Assembly (NCBI RefSeq): GCF_029893235.1
Contig: NZ_JARXWE010000010.1
Span: 16,825-80,824 of the forward strand
Direction of reading: 5' to 3'
Length of the DNA: 64,000 nucleotides
Origin: Dysgonomonas sp. PH5-45
GTDB lineage: Bacteria > Bacteroidota > Bacteroidia > Bacteroidales > Dysgonomonadaceae
The first letter of the stretch is position 1. Each line of letters begins with the position of its first letter. Positions 35,611-46,386 of this stretch are shown piece by piece. The position numbers and the translations under genes are program-made. Under the pieces are notes generated by a model. It saw only the letters and a list, made by a program, of their open reading frames with translations, did not search any database and had not been told where the DNA came from.

Positions 35611-36120
35611 TTACCTGAACAAGGCAAGCCGCGAGTCGTATAGTGTTTTGATGCTATGCCCTGCTTCGTTGCCGTGGTTGTCTGTGCCGAAAGGCGTATA
35701 AAGAATGGTTATGTATTCTTCATGGCAATCCACTACTATCAGTGTATGGTTAGTTGGATTGGTGTAGAATCTTGTTTTCTTATCGGTAGTCAGCGATGTG
35801 TATTTTTTATCTAAAAAGGTTATCAGCTTTTTTGCGGTTTGCGGATCGCCCTCCAGATACGTTACCGATGCTGCCAACGAATCGTTGCGGAAGGCATAGG
35901 CCACGCTTTTTTCGCTATCGGTTGCCGATTCGTAAATGAGCATCACGGAGTCTTGACGGGCTAAGTTCCGATACTCGGCAGCACTGACATCCGCCACTGT
36001 TGCCCCGAACCGTAAGAATGGTTCGCGGAAAGCGATTCTGTTGTCATCATCTTTTGTACAGGAAGCCAAAGCGCCTGCCAAAAGCGTGAAGAATGTAAGT
36101 ATATACAAAACTTGTTTCAT
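35611..36120 (-). CDS. putative lipoprotein of unknown function
   Basis: From the ATG at 36120 this is a 169-residue protein with a lipoprotein signal ending ALASC (Cys near residue 21). The mature part starts with acidic residues (TKDDDN) and is a small alpha/beta domain not recognised as a named family; its end (YNPTNHTLIVV-like strands, YITILYTPF) is beta-rich. It is probably attached to the inner or outer membrane. The ORF extends 40 codons upstream, but the lipoprotein signal sets the start. Confidence 0.65.
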   Translation of the reverse strand: MKQVLYILTFFTLLAGALASCTKDDDNRIAFREPFLRFGATVADVSAAEYRNLARQDSVMLIYESATDSEKSVAYAFRNDSLAASVTYLEGDPQTAKKLITFLDKKYTSLTTDKKTRFYTNPTNHTLIVVDCHEEYITILYTPFGTDNHGNEAGHSIKTLYDSRLALFR

Positions 36121-36348
36121 TACGTGTAATCTTTTTGATGAATACCTTTGTTTATCGCTAATAGTAGTAGGATGTGAGTCTCGATTTTCCCCGGAAAAAT
36201 ATCTTTGTGTACATTTATATATACGTTTGGAGCGATACAAATATTATACCAATAATCATTATTTTTCTTAAAAATACATTGTTTTTTTATTCTCCCTGTA
36301 AAAACAGGGAATCCCTTGTTGTCTGATTAAATATAAGAGGGAGGCTGT

Positions 36349-36382
36349 TTTGTAATTTTTAAGGAAGATAATCGTATCTTTG
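36349..36382 (+). promoter_or_regulatory. candidate promoter of the DUF6056-like gene
   Basis: TTTG at 36349-36352 and TATCTTTG at 36375-36382 resemble the Bacteroidetes -33/-7 pair, with a spacer of 22 (usual about 19). The ATG is at 36415. Confidence 0.5.
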
Positions 36383-36414
36383 TGTTGGAACCTGAAAAAT
36401 CCTGATTCAATAAA

Positions 36415-37800
36415 ATGAACGAACCTAAAATATTGATGCTGAAGAAATCGTTGAGCTTTCTGATAGCTATTCTTCTCTTTATTTTTATCTACGACCTGAA
36501 CAGGCTTTACCCCCTGTTTGATGATGATTGGGAATACTCGTTTGTTTTCCTGACCTCGGATAGGATTGATAGCATGACGGAGATATTCCGGTCGCAATAC
36601 GCCCATTATATGGAATGGGGCGGGAGGGCAGTTCTGCACGTTATAGTACAACTTTTGCTCTGGTGTGGCGAGGGTGTGTGCGATGTGGTAAGTAGTTTGG
36701 TGTTCGTTGCCTTCGTTTTTGTTATTTACAGGCTTACCAACAAAGGAAACAGGGCTAACCCCCTCCTTCTTCCGGTAGTGGCTTTGTTGTTATGGTTATT
36801 GCTGCCCGACTTTGGCGAATCTGTGCTTTGGTTTACGGGTGCGGTCAATTATTTGTGGGGCACTCTTATTATCCTTGCCTTTCTGTATCCCTATATATCT
36901 TATTTCAGAAGCAAAACGGATGGTGGAAATTTTACATTCAACTTGCCGGATAAGAAGTTAAGTATCGTTCTATTCTTTATTTTCGGGATAGTAGCGGGAT
37001 GGACAAACGAAAACATGGCCGTTGCAATGCTGGCTATGCTCACGGTTTGTCTTTTTGTTATACGCGGAAGGCATAGGCGTATAGCCGTTTGGTTTTTGGC
37101 GGGATACATAGGAGCTTGCATAGGCGCCGCCCTGATGATTATTGCTCCCGGAAACCGTCTGCGCTATATGACGGAGCTTCGCCACCAAGGGCTGCCCGAA
37201 AGATATACCATAGACCTTTATCTGAAAAGGTTTACAGAACTCATGGGCGATTTCGCATCGTATATGCTCGTTCCGCTGGCTATTTATATAGCCTTTAGCC
37301 TGTTGTTTTGGTTCACGACAGGTAAGGAGAACAAAAAACAGATATTATCTGTATCTTTGTTGTTTGCTTTCGGGGCTTTTGTGGCGTGTTTGGCTACGGT
37401 TGCTTCGCCGGTGTTTGCTCCGCGCGCATGGTTTGGCATAATCAGTTTGTTTATTGCCGCCATCATGTTTCTGTATGCAAACCTCGATTTCGGAAAAGCT
37501 TATATAAAAACGATAAACGGGCTTTCAATAATAGGCCTCTTATTGTATTTTGCATTCACTTACCCCCAAGGGCGAGCCGAATTGGTAAGGATAAAAGATA
37601 TTTACAACAAACGTGAGGCGGAACTGAACAAGCAAAAATCGGAAGGGCACAAAAACATAGTGCTTCATGGCGGGGTGTTCAAAAAACGTGAAGACTTGGT
37701 TATACCCAAGATGTATGACTTTACGACCGACCCCAACGATTGGATGTACAAAACATATAGCCGCTACCACGAAGTGGAGACGGTTGTTATTGTAGACTAA
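36415..37800 (+). CDS. polytopic membrane protein (DUF6056-like)
   Basis: A 461-residue inner-membrane protein with about ten hydrophobic helices. An acidic segment after the first helix, PLFDDDWEYSFVF (near residue 40), has Asp and Glu placed like the catalytic acidic residues of GT-C membrane glycosyltransferases, and HYMEWGGRAVLH follows. These match the DUF6056 type, which is thought to be glycosyltransferase-like. The C-terminal 80 residues are soluble. A role in envelope polysaccharide or protein glycosylation is inferred from the fold, not shown. It lies upstream of metH by 61 bases. Confidence 0.7.
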   Translation: MNEPKILMLKKSLSFLIAILLFIFIYDLNRLYPLFDDDWEYSFVFLTSDRIDSMTEIFRSQYAHYMEWGGRAVLHVIVQLLLWCGEGVCDVVSSLVFVAFVFVIYRLTNKGNRANPLLLPVVALLLWLLLPDFGESVLWFTGAVNYLWGTLIILAFLYPYISYFRSKTDGGNFTFNLPDKKLSIVLFFIFGIVAGWTNENMAVAMLAMLTVCLFVIRGRHRRIAVWFLAGYIGACIGAALMIIAPGNRLRYMTELRHQGLPERYTIDLYLKRFTELMGDFASYMLVPLAIYIAFSLLFWFTTGKENKKQILSVSLLFAFGAFVACLATVASPVFAPRAWFGIISLFIAAIMFLYANLDFGKAYIKTINGLSIIGLLLYFAFTYPQGRAELVRIKDIYNKREAELNKQKSEGHKNIVLHGGVFKKREDLVIPKMYDFTTDPNDWMYKTYSRYHEVETVVIVD

Positions 37801-37861
37801 ACATCTACGGTTAATGTCAAGAAAAAGAAAAAACCTATATATACTGTAAAATACTTGATTG

Positions 37862-40800
37862 ATGAAACATAATATCAGAGAGATACTGAACGAAAGAATC
37901 CTTATCCTTGATGGAGCTATGGGGTCTTTGATACAAGAATATAAACTCTCGGAAGAAGATTTCCGTGGCGAACGTTTCAAAGATGTTGTAATACTGCAAA
38001 AGGGCAATAACGACCTTCTTTGCCTTACCCGCCCCGATGTGATAGAGGCCATTCACGTTAAATATCTGGATGCGGGAGCCGATATTATAGAAACAAACAG
38101 TTTCAATGCTAATGCTATCTCGTTAGAAGATTACGATATGGTACCCTTGGCAAAAGAAATCAACATTGCCGCAGCTCGGATAGCACGCCAAGCAGCCGAC
38201 AGATATACAGCCCAGAACCCCGGTAAACCCCGCTTTGTGGCAGGGTCGATAGGGCCTACCAACAAAACCACGTCTATGAGCCCACGGGTGGAAGACCCGA
38301 TGTACCGTGCCGTGAACTATGACGATATGCGCCATGCCTACAAAGAGCAGATAGAGGGACTCATTGAAGGTGGGGTAGACTTGTTGCTGGTGGAAACCAT
38401 CTTCGACACCCTTAACGCTAAAGCGGCTTTGTTTGCCGCCGAAGAAGTGATGGCCGAGCGAGGCATTGATATACCGGTAATGATTTCGGTAACCCTTTCC
38501 GATAAGGCGGGGCGTACGCTTTCGGGGCAAACCATAGGCGCGTTCCTTGCCTCGGTGAGCCACATAAACTACCTGTCGGTGGGGCTTAACTGTTCGTTTG
38601 GTGCTTCCGATATGAAACCTTTTCTGAAGGAAATAGGGCGTTTGTCTCCTTCGTTTATTTCGGCTTACCCCAATGCAGGTTTGCCCAATCAGTTTGGAGA
38701 GTACGACGAGACGCCCGAAATTATGGCTCGCCAGATAAAAGAATACATAGACGAAGGTCTTGTTAACATATTGGGAGGCTGCTGTGGAACAACCCCTGCG
38801 CATATTGCCCGCTATGTAAGCTTAGTTGAAGGAGCCGTACCACACAAACCTGCCGAAAAGCCCTGTTATATGTGGCTTTCGGGCTTGGAGCTGCTCGAAG
38901 CGAAGCCCGAAATAAATTTCATCAACGTGGGCGAACGCTGTAATGTGGCAGGTTCACGGAAATTCCTCCGCCTGATAAAAGAAGAAAAATACGAAGAGGC
39001 TCTGAGCATTGCCCAGAAACAAGTCGAAGACGGCGCTCAGATTCTGGACGTGAATATGGACGAGGGGCTGTTGGATGGAGTGAGGGAAATGACCAATTTT
39101 CTGAACCTTATGTCGTCCGACCCCGATGTGTCGCGTGTGCCTGTAATGATAGACTCTTCTAAATGGGAGGTTATAGAAGCCGGATTGAAGTGCGTGCAGG
39201 GCAAAGCTGTGGTTAATTCCATTTCTCTGAAAAACGGGGAGGCCGAGTTTTTGCATCATGCCCGTTTGATTCGCCGGTATGGAGCTGCTGTTATTGTTAT
39301 GGCTTTCGACGAAGTAGGGCAGGCCGATACATATCAGCGGCGTATAGAGATATGCGGCCGGGCATACAAACTGCTTGTTGACGATGGTTTTAATCCGATG
39401 GATATTGTTTTCGACCCCAATGTGTTAGCCATTGCAACAGGAATTGAAGAACACCGTAACTATGCTGTGGATTTTCTGCGAACCATAGAGTGGGTTAAAG
39501 CAAACTTGCCCCATGCCAAGATAAGCGGAGGGGTGAGCAACCTTTCGTTTTCGTTCCGAGGAAACGACTATATCCGTGAGGTGATGCATTCGGTATTCCT
39601 TTACCATGCCATTCAGCGAGGGATGGATATGGGTATCGTGAATCCGGGACAGTCTATAATTTATGACGATATTCCTGTCGATTTGCGTAATTTGGTCGAA
39701 GATGTGGTACTGAATCGCAGGGAAGAGGCTACCGACCAACTGATAGAGTATGCCGAACGTATTAAAAACGAAAAAAGTAATCAGGGCGAAGGCAAGGTCG
39801 AAGAATGGCGGTCGTTCCCCCTCGATCAGCGCATAGAATATGCCTTGGTGAAAGGTATAAGCGACTATCTGGAAGAAGATATGCAAGAGGCTTTGGCAGC
39901 CTATCCCAGAGCTGTGGATATAATAGATAAACCCCTTATGGCGGGGATGAATAAGGTGGGCGACTTGTTTGGTTCGGGCAAGATGTTTTTGCCGCAGGTA
40001 GTTAAGACCGCGCGTACCATGAAACGTGCCGTGTCTATACTACAACCTACCATCGAAGCTCAGAAGGATTCGTCTTCGGGCTCTAACAGCGCAGGCAAGT
40101 TGGTGATAGCAACCGTCAAGGGTGATGTACACGACATAGGAAAGAATATAGTTTCCATTATTCTGGCTTGTAATAACTATGAGGTGATTGACCTCGGAGT
40201 TATGGTTCCGCCCGAAGTTATTATTCAAAGGGTGAAAGAGGAAAAACCCGACATCCTTTGCTTGAGCGGACTGATAACCCCTTCGCTCGAGGAAATGAGC
40301 ATCGTTGCCCACGAAATGGAAAAAGTCGGCTTCACGATACCCCTTATGATAGGTGGGGCAACAACCTCGAAACTGCATACAGCCATAAAAATAGCCCCCA
40401 AATACAATAACGGTTCGGTTGTTTACGTGAAAGATGCTTCGCAGGCTCCGGCGGCGGTGGCAAAGCTTATAAGCTCCACTCAAAGAGGCGAGTATGTGAA
40501 GCAAATAAAAGAAGAGTATCAAGTCCTGCGCGATTCGATGGCCGACAAAAAAGTAGAACTACTACCTTTGCAGGAAGCCATAAACAACAGTCTGAAAATA
40601 GATTGGAGCGCTTACCAACCACCCAAACCACAGGTTGCGGGCAGACAGGTAATACCTCATATCCCTCTCGAAGAGATTATACCCTTTATCGATTGGAAGT
40701 TCTTTTTCCATTCGTGGAACCTGTCGGCACGTTATGCTTCGGTACAGGGATTGCACGATTGCCCCGGTTGCAAAGCCGAATGGGTGAACTCGTTTCCGGA

Positions 40801-41557
40801 AACGGAACGCGAAAAAGCAGCCGAAGGTATGCGGCTTTACGAAGACGCCAAGGCTATGCTGCATCGGCTTGCTTATGAAAAAGCGGATTACGTGAAGGCC
40901 GTTTTTGGTATCTACAAGGCGTATGCCGAAGATGAATCGGTTTATGTAGACGGAATCCGTTTCCCGATGCTCCGTCAGCAGAAAAAAAACGAAACAGATA
41001 CATGCCTTTCCCTTTGCGACTTTGTAGCTCCCCGCGATAGCGGAAAAACCGATTATGTGGGTGCTTTTACTGTTACGGCAGGGGTAGGTGCTAACGAACT
41101 GTTTGCGCAGTACGAACGCCAAGGCGATGAATACAATGTGTTGCTGCTGAAGTCGGTTTTAGACCGTTTGGCTGAGGCTGCAACCGAGTATATACATGCC
41201 CAAATACGCAAAAAATACTGGGGTTTTGCTCCTGACGAAGATTTGACCGTAAGCGAAATGTTTGCTCTTAAGTATCAGGGCATCCGTCCGGCTGTGGGAT
41301 ATCCGTCTATGCCCGACCAATCGGTTAACTTTTTGTTGAATAACGATTTGTTGCATTCGGCAGATATAGGCGTTGAACTGACCGAAAACGGAGTAATGCT
41401 GCCTAATGCTTCGGTTAGCGGATTGATATTTGCGCATCTTCAGGCAAAATACTTTACCGTGGGGAAAATATCGGAACAGCAAGCCGAAAGTTATATAGAG
41501 CGTAGGGGTATAGATGATGCAGCGATGCGTAAATTTTTGGCAACAAATCTGATTTGA
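37862..41557 (+). CDS. metH: cobalamin-dependent methionine synthase
   Basis: A 1231-residue four-module enzyme that transfers a methyl group from methyltetrahydrofolate to homocysteine through cobalamin. Module 1 (residues about 1-330) binds homocysteine and zinc, with GLNCSFGA and GGCCGTTP. Module 2 (about 340-640) is the pterin-binding domain. Module 3 (about 645-890) is the B12 domain with [10 protein letters not shown], whose His is the lower cobalt ligand. Module 4 (about 900-1230) is the reactivation domain. I start at ATG 37862; a TTG one codon before is unnecessary. No cobalamin riboswitch fits in the 61-base gap upstream. Confidence 0.97.
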   Translation: MKHNIREILNERILILDGAMGSLIQEYKLSEEDFRGERFKDVVILQKGNNDLLCLTRPDVIEAIHVKYLDAGADIIETNSFNANAISLEDYDMVPLAKEINIAAARIARQAADRYTAQNPGKPRFVAGSIGPTNKTTSMSPRVEDPMYRAVNYDDMRHAYKEQIEGLIEGGVDLLLVETIFDTLNAKAALFAAEEVMAERGIDIPVMISVTLSDKAGRTLSGQTIGAFLASVSHINYLSVGLNCSFGASDMKPFLKEIGRLSPSFISAYPNAGLPNQFGEYDETPEIMARQIKEYIDEGLVNILGGCCGTTPAHIARYVSLVEGAVPHKPAEKPCYMWLSGLELLEAKPEINFINVGERCNVAGSRKFLRLIKEEKYEEALSIAQKQVEDGAQILDVNMDEGLLDGVREMTNFLNLMSSDPDVSRVPVMIDSSKWEVIEAGLKCVQGKAVVNSISLKNGEAEFLHHARLIRRYGAAVIVMAFDEVGQADTYQRRIEICGRAYKLLVDDGFNPMDIVFDPNVLAIATGIEEHRNYAVDFLRTIEWVKANLPHAKISGGVSNLSFSFRGNDYIREVMHSVFLYHAIQRGMDMGIVNPGQSIIYDDIPVDLRNLVEDVVLNRREEATDQLIEYAERIKNEKSNQGEGKVEEWRSFPLDQRIEYALVKGISDYLEEDMQEALAAYPRAVDIIDKPLMAGMNKVGDLFGSGKMFLPQVVKTARTMKRAVSILQPTIEAQKDSSSGSNSAGKLVIATVKGDVHDIGKNIVSIILACNNYEVIDLGVMVPPEVIIQRVKEEKPDILCLSGLITPSLEEMSIVAHEMEKVGFTIPLMIGGATTSKLHTAIKIAPKYNNGSVVYVKDASQAPAAVAKLISSTQRGEYVKQIKEEYQVLRDSMADKKVELLPLQEAINNSLKIDWSAYQPPKPQVAGRQVIPHIPLEEIIPFIDWKFFFHSWNLSARYASVQGLHDCPGCKAEWVNSFPETEREKAAEGMRLYEDAKAMLHRLAYEKADYVKAVFGIYKAYAEDESVYVDGIRFPMLRQQKKNETDTCLSLCDFVAPRDSGKTDYVGAFTVTAGVGANELFAQYERQGDEYNVLLLKSVLDRLAEAATEYIHAQIRKKYWGFAPDEDLTVSEMFALKYQGIRPAVGYPSMPDQSVNFLLNNDLLHSADIGVELTENGVMLPNASVSGLIFAHLQAKYFTVGKISEQQAESYIERRGIDDAAMRKFLATNLI

Positions 41558-41581
41558 AATTATAGATAATCTGGAAAGGGC

Positions 41582-43402
41582 ATGAAAAATAGACTGGCGT
41601 TATTTTTTAGTATTTTCTTCTATTTCGTTCTGATATTTTGTATCGGTAAAACTGTGTTTATGCTTGTGAATAGTCCGGCGGGCTACGAATTTTCGTTTGC
41701 CGATTGGGGCAATGTTTTGCTGCACGGGCTTTCGCTCGATTTTTCGATGAGCGGATACCTGATGGTGTTTCCGGCATTGATGCTGATTGCGTCTATCTGG
41801 TTTAAGCCCGAAATTGTGGGGAAGATACTGAATGTCTATTTTCTGATTGTGTTGAGCCTTGTAGCCATAATCGGTGTTGTTGATATTATACTGTATCCTT
41901 ATTGGGGATTTCATTTCGACTCGTCGGTGTTTCTTTATCTGAAAAATCCGAAAGGAGCTTTGGCAAGTGCTTCTGTTTGGGAAATGGTGATAGGCGTTGT
42001 AGCAATGGTTGGGATTGTTGCTATCCTCTACATAGGATATGTATTTGCGATAGGCAGGCAGGTAAAAGCTTTGTCAGTGCCTAAGCGTATAGGCGCAACC
42101 TGTGTGGTATTGTTGCTGCTTACGGCAGCCTTGTTCCTGCCGATAAGAGGTGGGGTAACGGTTTCGACGATGAATGTAGGCAAAGCCTATTTCAGCGATA
42201 ATATGTTTCTGAACCATGCGGCTATTAATCCGCAGTTTAATTTGATGTATTCGTTTTCTAAGTCGGAAGATTTTGGTAACCAATATCAGTTTTTCGATAA
42301 GCAAGAAGCCGGTAGGATATTTGCGGAGTTGAACAATCAACCTCCGTGCGACAGTATTCCTCAATTGCTGACTACTAACCGCCCGAATATAATCCTCTTC
42401 ATGCTGGAAAGCTTTTCGGCAGATGTAGCCCTTAATCCTCAAATAGCACCTAATCTGTGCCGCATGGCTGGCCAAGGAGTGCTGTTTAGTAATTTTTACG
42501 CAAACAGTTTCCGTACAGACAGGGGGCTTGTATCCATACTGAGCGGATATCCGGGACACCCTACGGTGGCTATAATGAAGTATCCCCAGAAAACACAAAA
42601 GTTACCAACCATCACTAAAACGCTGAAAGATAATGGTTATGAACTTTCGTTCCACTACGGAGGGGATGCCGATTTTGCAAATATGCGTTCGTATTTTGTT
42701 GGGGCATGCGGCATCAGCAATATCACTGAAGATGAAGAATTCCCTTTGGCACAGCGTCTTACTAAATGGGGTGTGCCTGACGAGCATCTGTTAGACCGTC
42801 TTTACTCGGATTTAACGACCACGCAACAAGATAAACCCTTTATGGCAACAGTGCTAACATTGAGCAGTCACGAGCCGTTTGATGTATCCACAAAGAAGTT
42901 CGGAGAGCCGTTCCTCAATTCGATAGCTTATACCGACAGTTGTATAGGTGTTTTCATGGATAAGCTGAAGGCCACGGATTTGTGGAGTAATACCCTTGTC
43001 GTTTTTGTGGCCGACCATGCCATGCAATCTTACCCGAAAGGTGCTGAGAGTAACTCTCCGCATCGCTTTCATATTCCGCTTGTCTGGGCAGGTGGGGCGG
43101 TTAAACAGCCTCTTGTAGTGAGCGACTACGGCTCGCAAAACGATTTGGCTGCAACCTTGCTGTCGCAACTCAAAATAGGACACAAGGAGTTTATTTTCAG
43201 TAAAGATATGATGAATCCGTTGGCAGATAAGTTTGCTTTTTATTCGTATGTAAACGGCTTTTCGATGACCGACCGCGCAGGGACAATCGTTTACGATAAC
43301 GACAAAGGCGGTATCCTGAAAATTACAGGCAATAAAGACATGATGGATAAGAAAGCCAAAGCATTTTTCCAAACCATGTATTCCGATTTAGGTAGCCGGT
43401 AA
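41582..43402 (+). CDS. LTA synthase-like sulfatase-fold phosphotransferase
   Basis: A 606-residue membrane enzyme. About five N-terminal helices (residues about 5-200) precede an extracytoplasmic sulfatase-fold domain. The domain has NIILFMLESFSAD with the metal-binding Glu near residue 275, FRTDRGLVSILSG with the probable nucleophilic Thr near residue 315, and VFVADHAMQSYP near residue 475, the metal-binding Asp-His pair. Such proteins transfer phosphoglycerol or phosphoethanolamine groups. A diderm has no lipoteichoic acid, so the product is probably a modified periplasmic glycan or lipid; this is inferred. It follows metH by 24 bases. Confidence 0.85.
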   Translation: MKNRLALFFSIFFYFVLIFCIGKTVFMLVNSPAGYEFSFADWGNVLLHGLSLDFSMSGYLMVFPALMLIASIWFKPEIVGKILNVYFLIVLSLVAIIGVVDIILYPYWGFHFDSSVFLYLKNPKGALASASVWEMVIGVVAMVGIVAILYIGYVFAIGRQVKALSVPKRIGATCVVLLLLTAALFLPIRGGVTVSTMNVGKAYFSDNMFLNHAAINPQFNLMYSFSKSEDFGNQYQFFDKQEAGRIFAELNNQPPCDSIPQLLTTNRPNIILFMLESFSADVALNPQIAPNLCRMAGQGVLFSNFYANSFRTDRGLVSILSGYPGHPTVAIMKYPQKTQKLPTITKTLKDNGYELSFHYGGDADFANMRSYFVGACGISNITEDEEFPLAQRLTKWGVPDEHLLDRLYSDLTTTQQDKPFMATVLTLSSHEPFDVSTKKFGEPFLNSIAYTDSCIGVFMDKLKATDLWSNTLVVFVADHAMQSYPKGAESNSPHRFHIPLVWAGGAVKQPLVVSDYGSQNDLAATLLSQLKIGHKEFIFSKDMMNPLADKFAFYSYVNGFSMTDRAGTIVYDNDKGGILKITGNKDMMDKKAKAFFQTMYSDLGSR

Positions 43403-43422
43403 GAAACCTACGTCATTTTTTT

Positions 43423-45099
43423 TCATAAAAGCAAAGCGAGTATCAGCTGTGCAAATATTATCCGCAGGAACATAGACACGGGGTAGACTGTGGCGTAGCC
43501 AACGGCTGGTTCGTCGGTGTCGACCAGCGAGTTCGCATAATCGAGAGCCATAGGGTTGGCCATGCTTCCGCAGAGCATCCCTGCCGTTTTTGAGTAGTTG
43601 AACCGGAATATCTTTATCGAGGCAAATCCAACAATCAGTACCGGTACTATGGTTATTGTGAAGCCAAGAGCAACCCACAGCAAGCCGTCTCCTTGAAATA
43701 TTGTTTCGAAGAAATGCTCGCCGGCATCCAACCCCAAACAAGCAAGATAGATAACGATACCCAACTGACGGAGCATCAAATTGGCACTCTGCGTAGTATA
43801 AGTGGTCAAGCCTATGCGCGGGCCAAAGGCTCCCATCAGTATCCCAACGATGATAGGACCTCCGGCAATGCCCAGTTTAATAGGAACGCTCATTCCTGGA
43901 AAAGGGATAGGGATTGAACCTAATATCAGCCCAAGGGCTATACCTGTGAAAATGGCTATAAGGTTAGGATTGCGCAGCCGTTTCACCTCGTTGCCCAATA
44001 GTTTGGCTACGTTCTCTATGGCGTTATATTCGCCTACGATGGTCAGTTTGTCGCCCATTTGTAAAGACAGTTCGGGCGAAGCCAGAAGCTCTATCCCGGC
44101 ACGGTTTACACGGGTGATGTTTATTCCGTATATATTCCGCAGTTTCAGACTGCCCAATTTAACTCCATTGAATTTTTTACGGGTGATGATAATGAGGCGC
44201 GAAACCAAATGGCTGTTGTCTATATGGTTCCAATCAACGTCTTCTTTGTTCCAGTCTACGTTTTCCTGCTCGCCAAGCAGGGCGGTGATGTCGTTGACGT
44301 CGGCTTTTATGGAAATAACCAACAGGTGGTCGTTCACAAATAACTGGCTGTCGGATGTGGGTATGGTAACTTTTCCATCGCGCCAGATGCGGGATATTAC
44401 AAACTTCTTGGGCGAGTGTTGCATTATCTCCATGATGGTTTTGCCCGATATTTTGGGGTTGCGCACTTGGAATTCGCCTACATAAGTGCCTTTGTCCTTT
44501 TTTTCGTGGTCGTCATTGGTATTGCTTTTGGGCATGGCATAGTTGCGAATCAAGGCTATTGCAAGGATAACCCCTACAACGCCCAATGGATAAGCGATGG
44601 CGCAGGCCAAAGCCATACTCGACATACCGGCTTGGCTGTCGGGAACCATTTGTGCCAACGTTTGTTGTGCCGCACCAAGTGCAGGGGTGTTGGTTACCGC
44701 TCCGCAAAGTATCCCTACCATATCGGGCAGGGGCACATGGATTGTGTAGTGCAAAACAAGGGTGGTGAGAATACCCAGAATGATAACCGAAAAGGCGGCA
44801 ATGTTGAGTTTCAGGCCTCCTTTTTTCAGAGAAGGGAAAAAGCCGGGCCCTACCTGAAGCCCCAGTGAGTAGATGAATAGAATGAGCCCGAAGTTCTGCG
44901 CAAAATAAAGCATATCGCGGTTCACATCCATTCCGAAGTGTCCCAGTACGATTCCCATGAAAAAGACAAAGGTTATACCCAACGAAATGTTGAATATCTT
45001 GATTTTTCCTAACTGCAACCCGATTGCCGAAACAGCGGATATGAGTATTACCGTCTGAATGGTTGACGGTGTGAAGATTATATTTTCTAACCAGTCCAT
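43423..45099 (-). CDS. AspT/YidE-type transporter with two TrkA-C domains
   Basis: A 558-residue inner-membrane protein with two homologous membrane halves of about five or six helices (AspT/YidE/YbjL duplication domain). Between them (residues about 210-370) lie two TrkA-C/RCK-C domains, one beginning GKTIMEIMQHSPKKFVI and one FNGVKLGSLKLRNIYGINI. The repeated glycine-rich segments GAVTNTPALGA and GSMANPMALDYA are typical. AspT exchanges aspartate for alanine; most relatives have unknown substrates. The TrkA-C domains suggest ligand regulation. Confidence 0.87.
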   Translation of the reverse strand: MDWLENIIFTPSTIQTVILISAVSAIGLQLGKIKIFNISLGITFVFFMGIVLGHFGMDVNRDMLYFAQNFGLILFIYSLGLQVGPGFFPSLKKGGLKLNIAAFSVIILGILTTLVLHYTIHVPLPDMVGILCGAVTNTPALGAAQQTLAQMVPDSQAGMSSMALACAIAYPLGVVGVILAIALIRNYAMPKSNTNDDHEKKDKGTYVGEFQVRNPKISGKTIMEIMQHSPKKFVISRIWRDGKVTIPTSDSQLFVNDHLLVISIKADVNDITALLGEQENVDWNKEDVDWNHIDNSHLVSRLIIITRKKFNGVKLGSLKLRNIYGINITRVNRAGIELLASPELSLQMGDKLTIVGEYNAIENVAKLLGNEVKRLRNPNLIAIFTGIALGLILGSIPIPFPGMSVPIKLGIAGGPIIVGILMGAFGPRIGLTTYTTQSANLMLRQLGIVIYLACLGLDAGEHFFETIFQGDGLLWVALGFTITIVPVLIVGFASIKIFRFNYSKTAGMLCGSMANPMALDYANSLVDTDEPAVGYATVYPVSMFLRIIFAQLILALLL

Positions 45100-45147
45100 C
45101 TTTACGCTGACAATTCTGATGCAGATTTTTGCATCAAATTAAAAACA

Positions 45148-46386
45148 CTACATCATCTTGTTTTGTATCTTATCAGCTAAATCAATAGCTTTTTTTATGC
45201 AAACATCCATATTGTAATATTGCCATTCGCCAAATCGTCCCAATGTGTAAAGCCCAATACTATCTATGTAATTTTTGATGTCTGTTGTAGCTTTTTTATA
45301 ATTGTCGTCAAAAACAACATACGCTAAATCTGAGTTATTATAATCAATAGGAGTGAGTAAAGAACTGTCTTTTTTGCCTGCGTTTACCATTTCATCAAAA
45401 GTATGCTTTCCAATAACCTCGGATGTTGCATAATTTTGATTAGGTATATTGAAAGAACCAATATGGATGTATCGGTGGAACAAATAATCATTGTTGGGGA
45501 TATAAGTCCATGTTTTGTTTGTTGGTTTTGTTTTCCATAGCACATTCGATATCCCGTTCCCTTTAAGAAGCTGTGCACTATTCTTAATGTAGTCTGGAGC
45601 CTGTGTTAAGGCTTGTGTAAAATCATTAAGAGGTGTTGTGTTTATTATAAGATCGTATTCTTGATCGTTGTTTATAGCCCATTTTTTCGAGTCCGAATCA
45701 TAGTCAATAGACTGTACGTCGAAATTATATAATATATTCAGATTATGAGCCAAGGCATCTATAAAAGTGTTTTGGTTATTTGATTTTGGATAGTAAAATT
45801 CAAAATGAGGCATATTGTCGTCCATGTTTGCCATTAAGCCATCGAAAAACATTTTTTTATTAGGTATCGGAAGTTTATCTTCTACCCATAAATGGCTCAT
45901 CTTATTAGGCTCGTTATTCCATATTTTTGTGTTGTATGGAATGAAATACTCTTCGGCAAAGGCATTCCCGAATTTTTTTCTGAACCACTCCTCCAGATTT
46001 GGGTAATGACCATCGTCAACCGCATTAATGAAATCGAAAGTTAGTTTTTGAGCTAATTCGGGATCATGTTGATATATTTGTCTGATTGAGAATTCAATCG
46101 GATAATCTATCTCGTAATCATAGAATCTGATTCGGGAGTTCCTTTTTATTTTATTCCATTCTTCGAGCGGAAGTATTTTGTTAAAAATAAAGTCACGTAC
46201 ATCATCGTATTTGGTGTTAAAGCAGTGTCCGCCAACAGTGTGATAGGCAAACCCATCTACGCTTTTAGTTCGGGCAATCCCCCCATGTATTTCTTTTTTC
46301 TCTAATACATCAATTTCAAATTCATTATTTAGCAATTGGGCTATACTCAAGCCGCTAACTCCTGCTCCTAATACAGCTATTCTCAT
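45148..46386 (-). CDS. FAD-dependent oxidoreductase, UDP-galactopyranose mutase/protoporphyrinogen-oxidase-like
   Basis: A 412-residue flavoprotein. The N-terminal dinucleotide motif AVLGAGVSGLSIAQLL is followed by VLEKKEIHGGIARTKS and VGGHCFNTKY, as in UDP-galactopyranose mutase and related flavoproteins. YFIPYNTKIWNNEPNKMSHLWVE near residue 150 resembles the FAD/NAD(P)-binding amine-oxidase-like group. Gene neighbours and the overlap with a glycosyltransferase gene suggest a role in surface-glycan assembly. The base composition is clearly more AT-rich than the flanks, which suggests transfer from elsewhere. Confidence 0.78.
   Translation of the reverse strand: MRIAVLGAGVSGLSIAQLLNNEFEIDVLEKKEIHGGIARTKSVDGFAYHTVGGHCFNTKYDDVRDFIFNKILPLEEWNKIKRNSRIRFYDYEIDYPIEFSIRQIYQHDPELAQKLTFDFINAVDDGHYPNLEEWFRKKFGNAFAEEYFIPYNTKIWNNEPNKMSHLWVEDKLPIPNKKMFFDGLMANMDDNMPHFEFYYPKSNNQNTFIDALAHNLNILYNFDVQSIDYDSDSKKWAINNDQEYDLIINTTPLNDFTQALTQAPDYIKNSAQLLKGNGISNVLWKTKPTNKTWTYIPNNDYLFHRYIHIGSFNIPNQNYATSEVIGKHTFDEMVNAGKKDSSLLTPIDYNNSDLAYVVFDDNYKKATTDIKNYIDSIGLYTLGRFGEWQYYNMDVCIKKAIDLADKIQNKMM

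Noticed and set aside
37801..37861. cobalamin riboswitch upstream of metH
   Set aside because: The gap is only 61 bases and lacks a B12-box-like segment; a full riboswitch needs about 200 bases.
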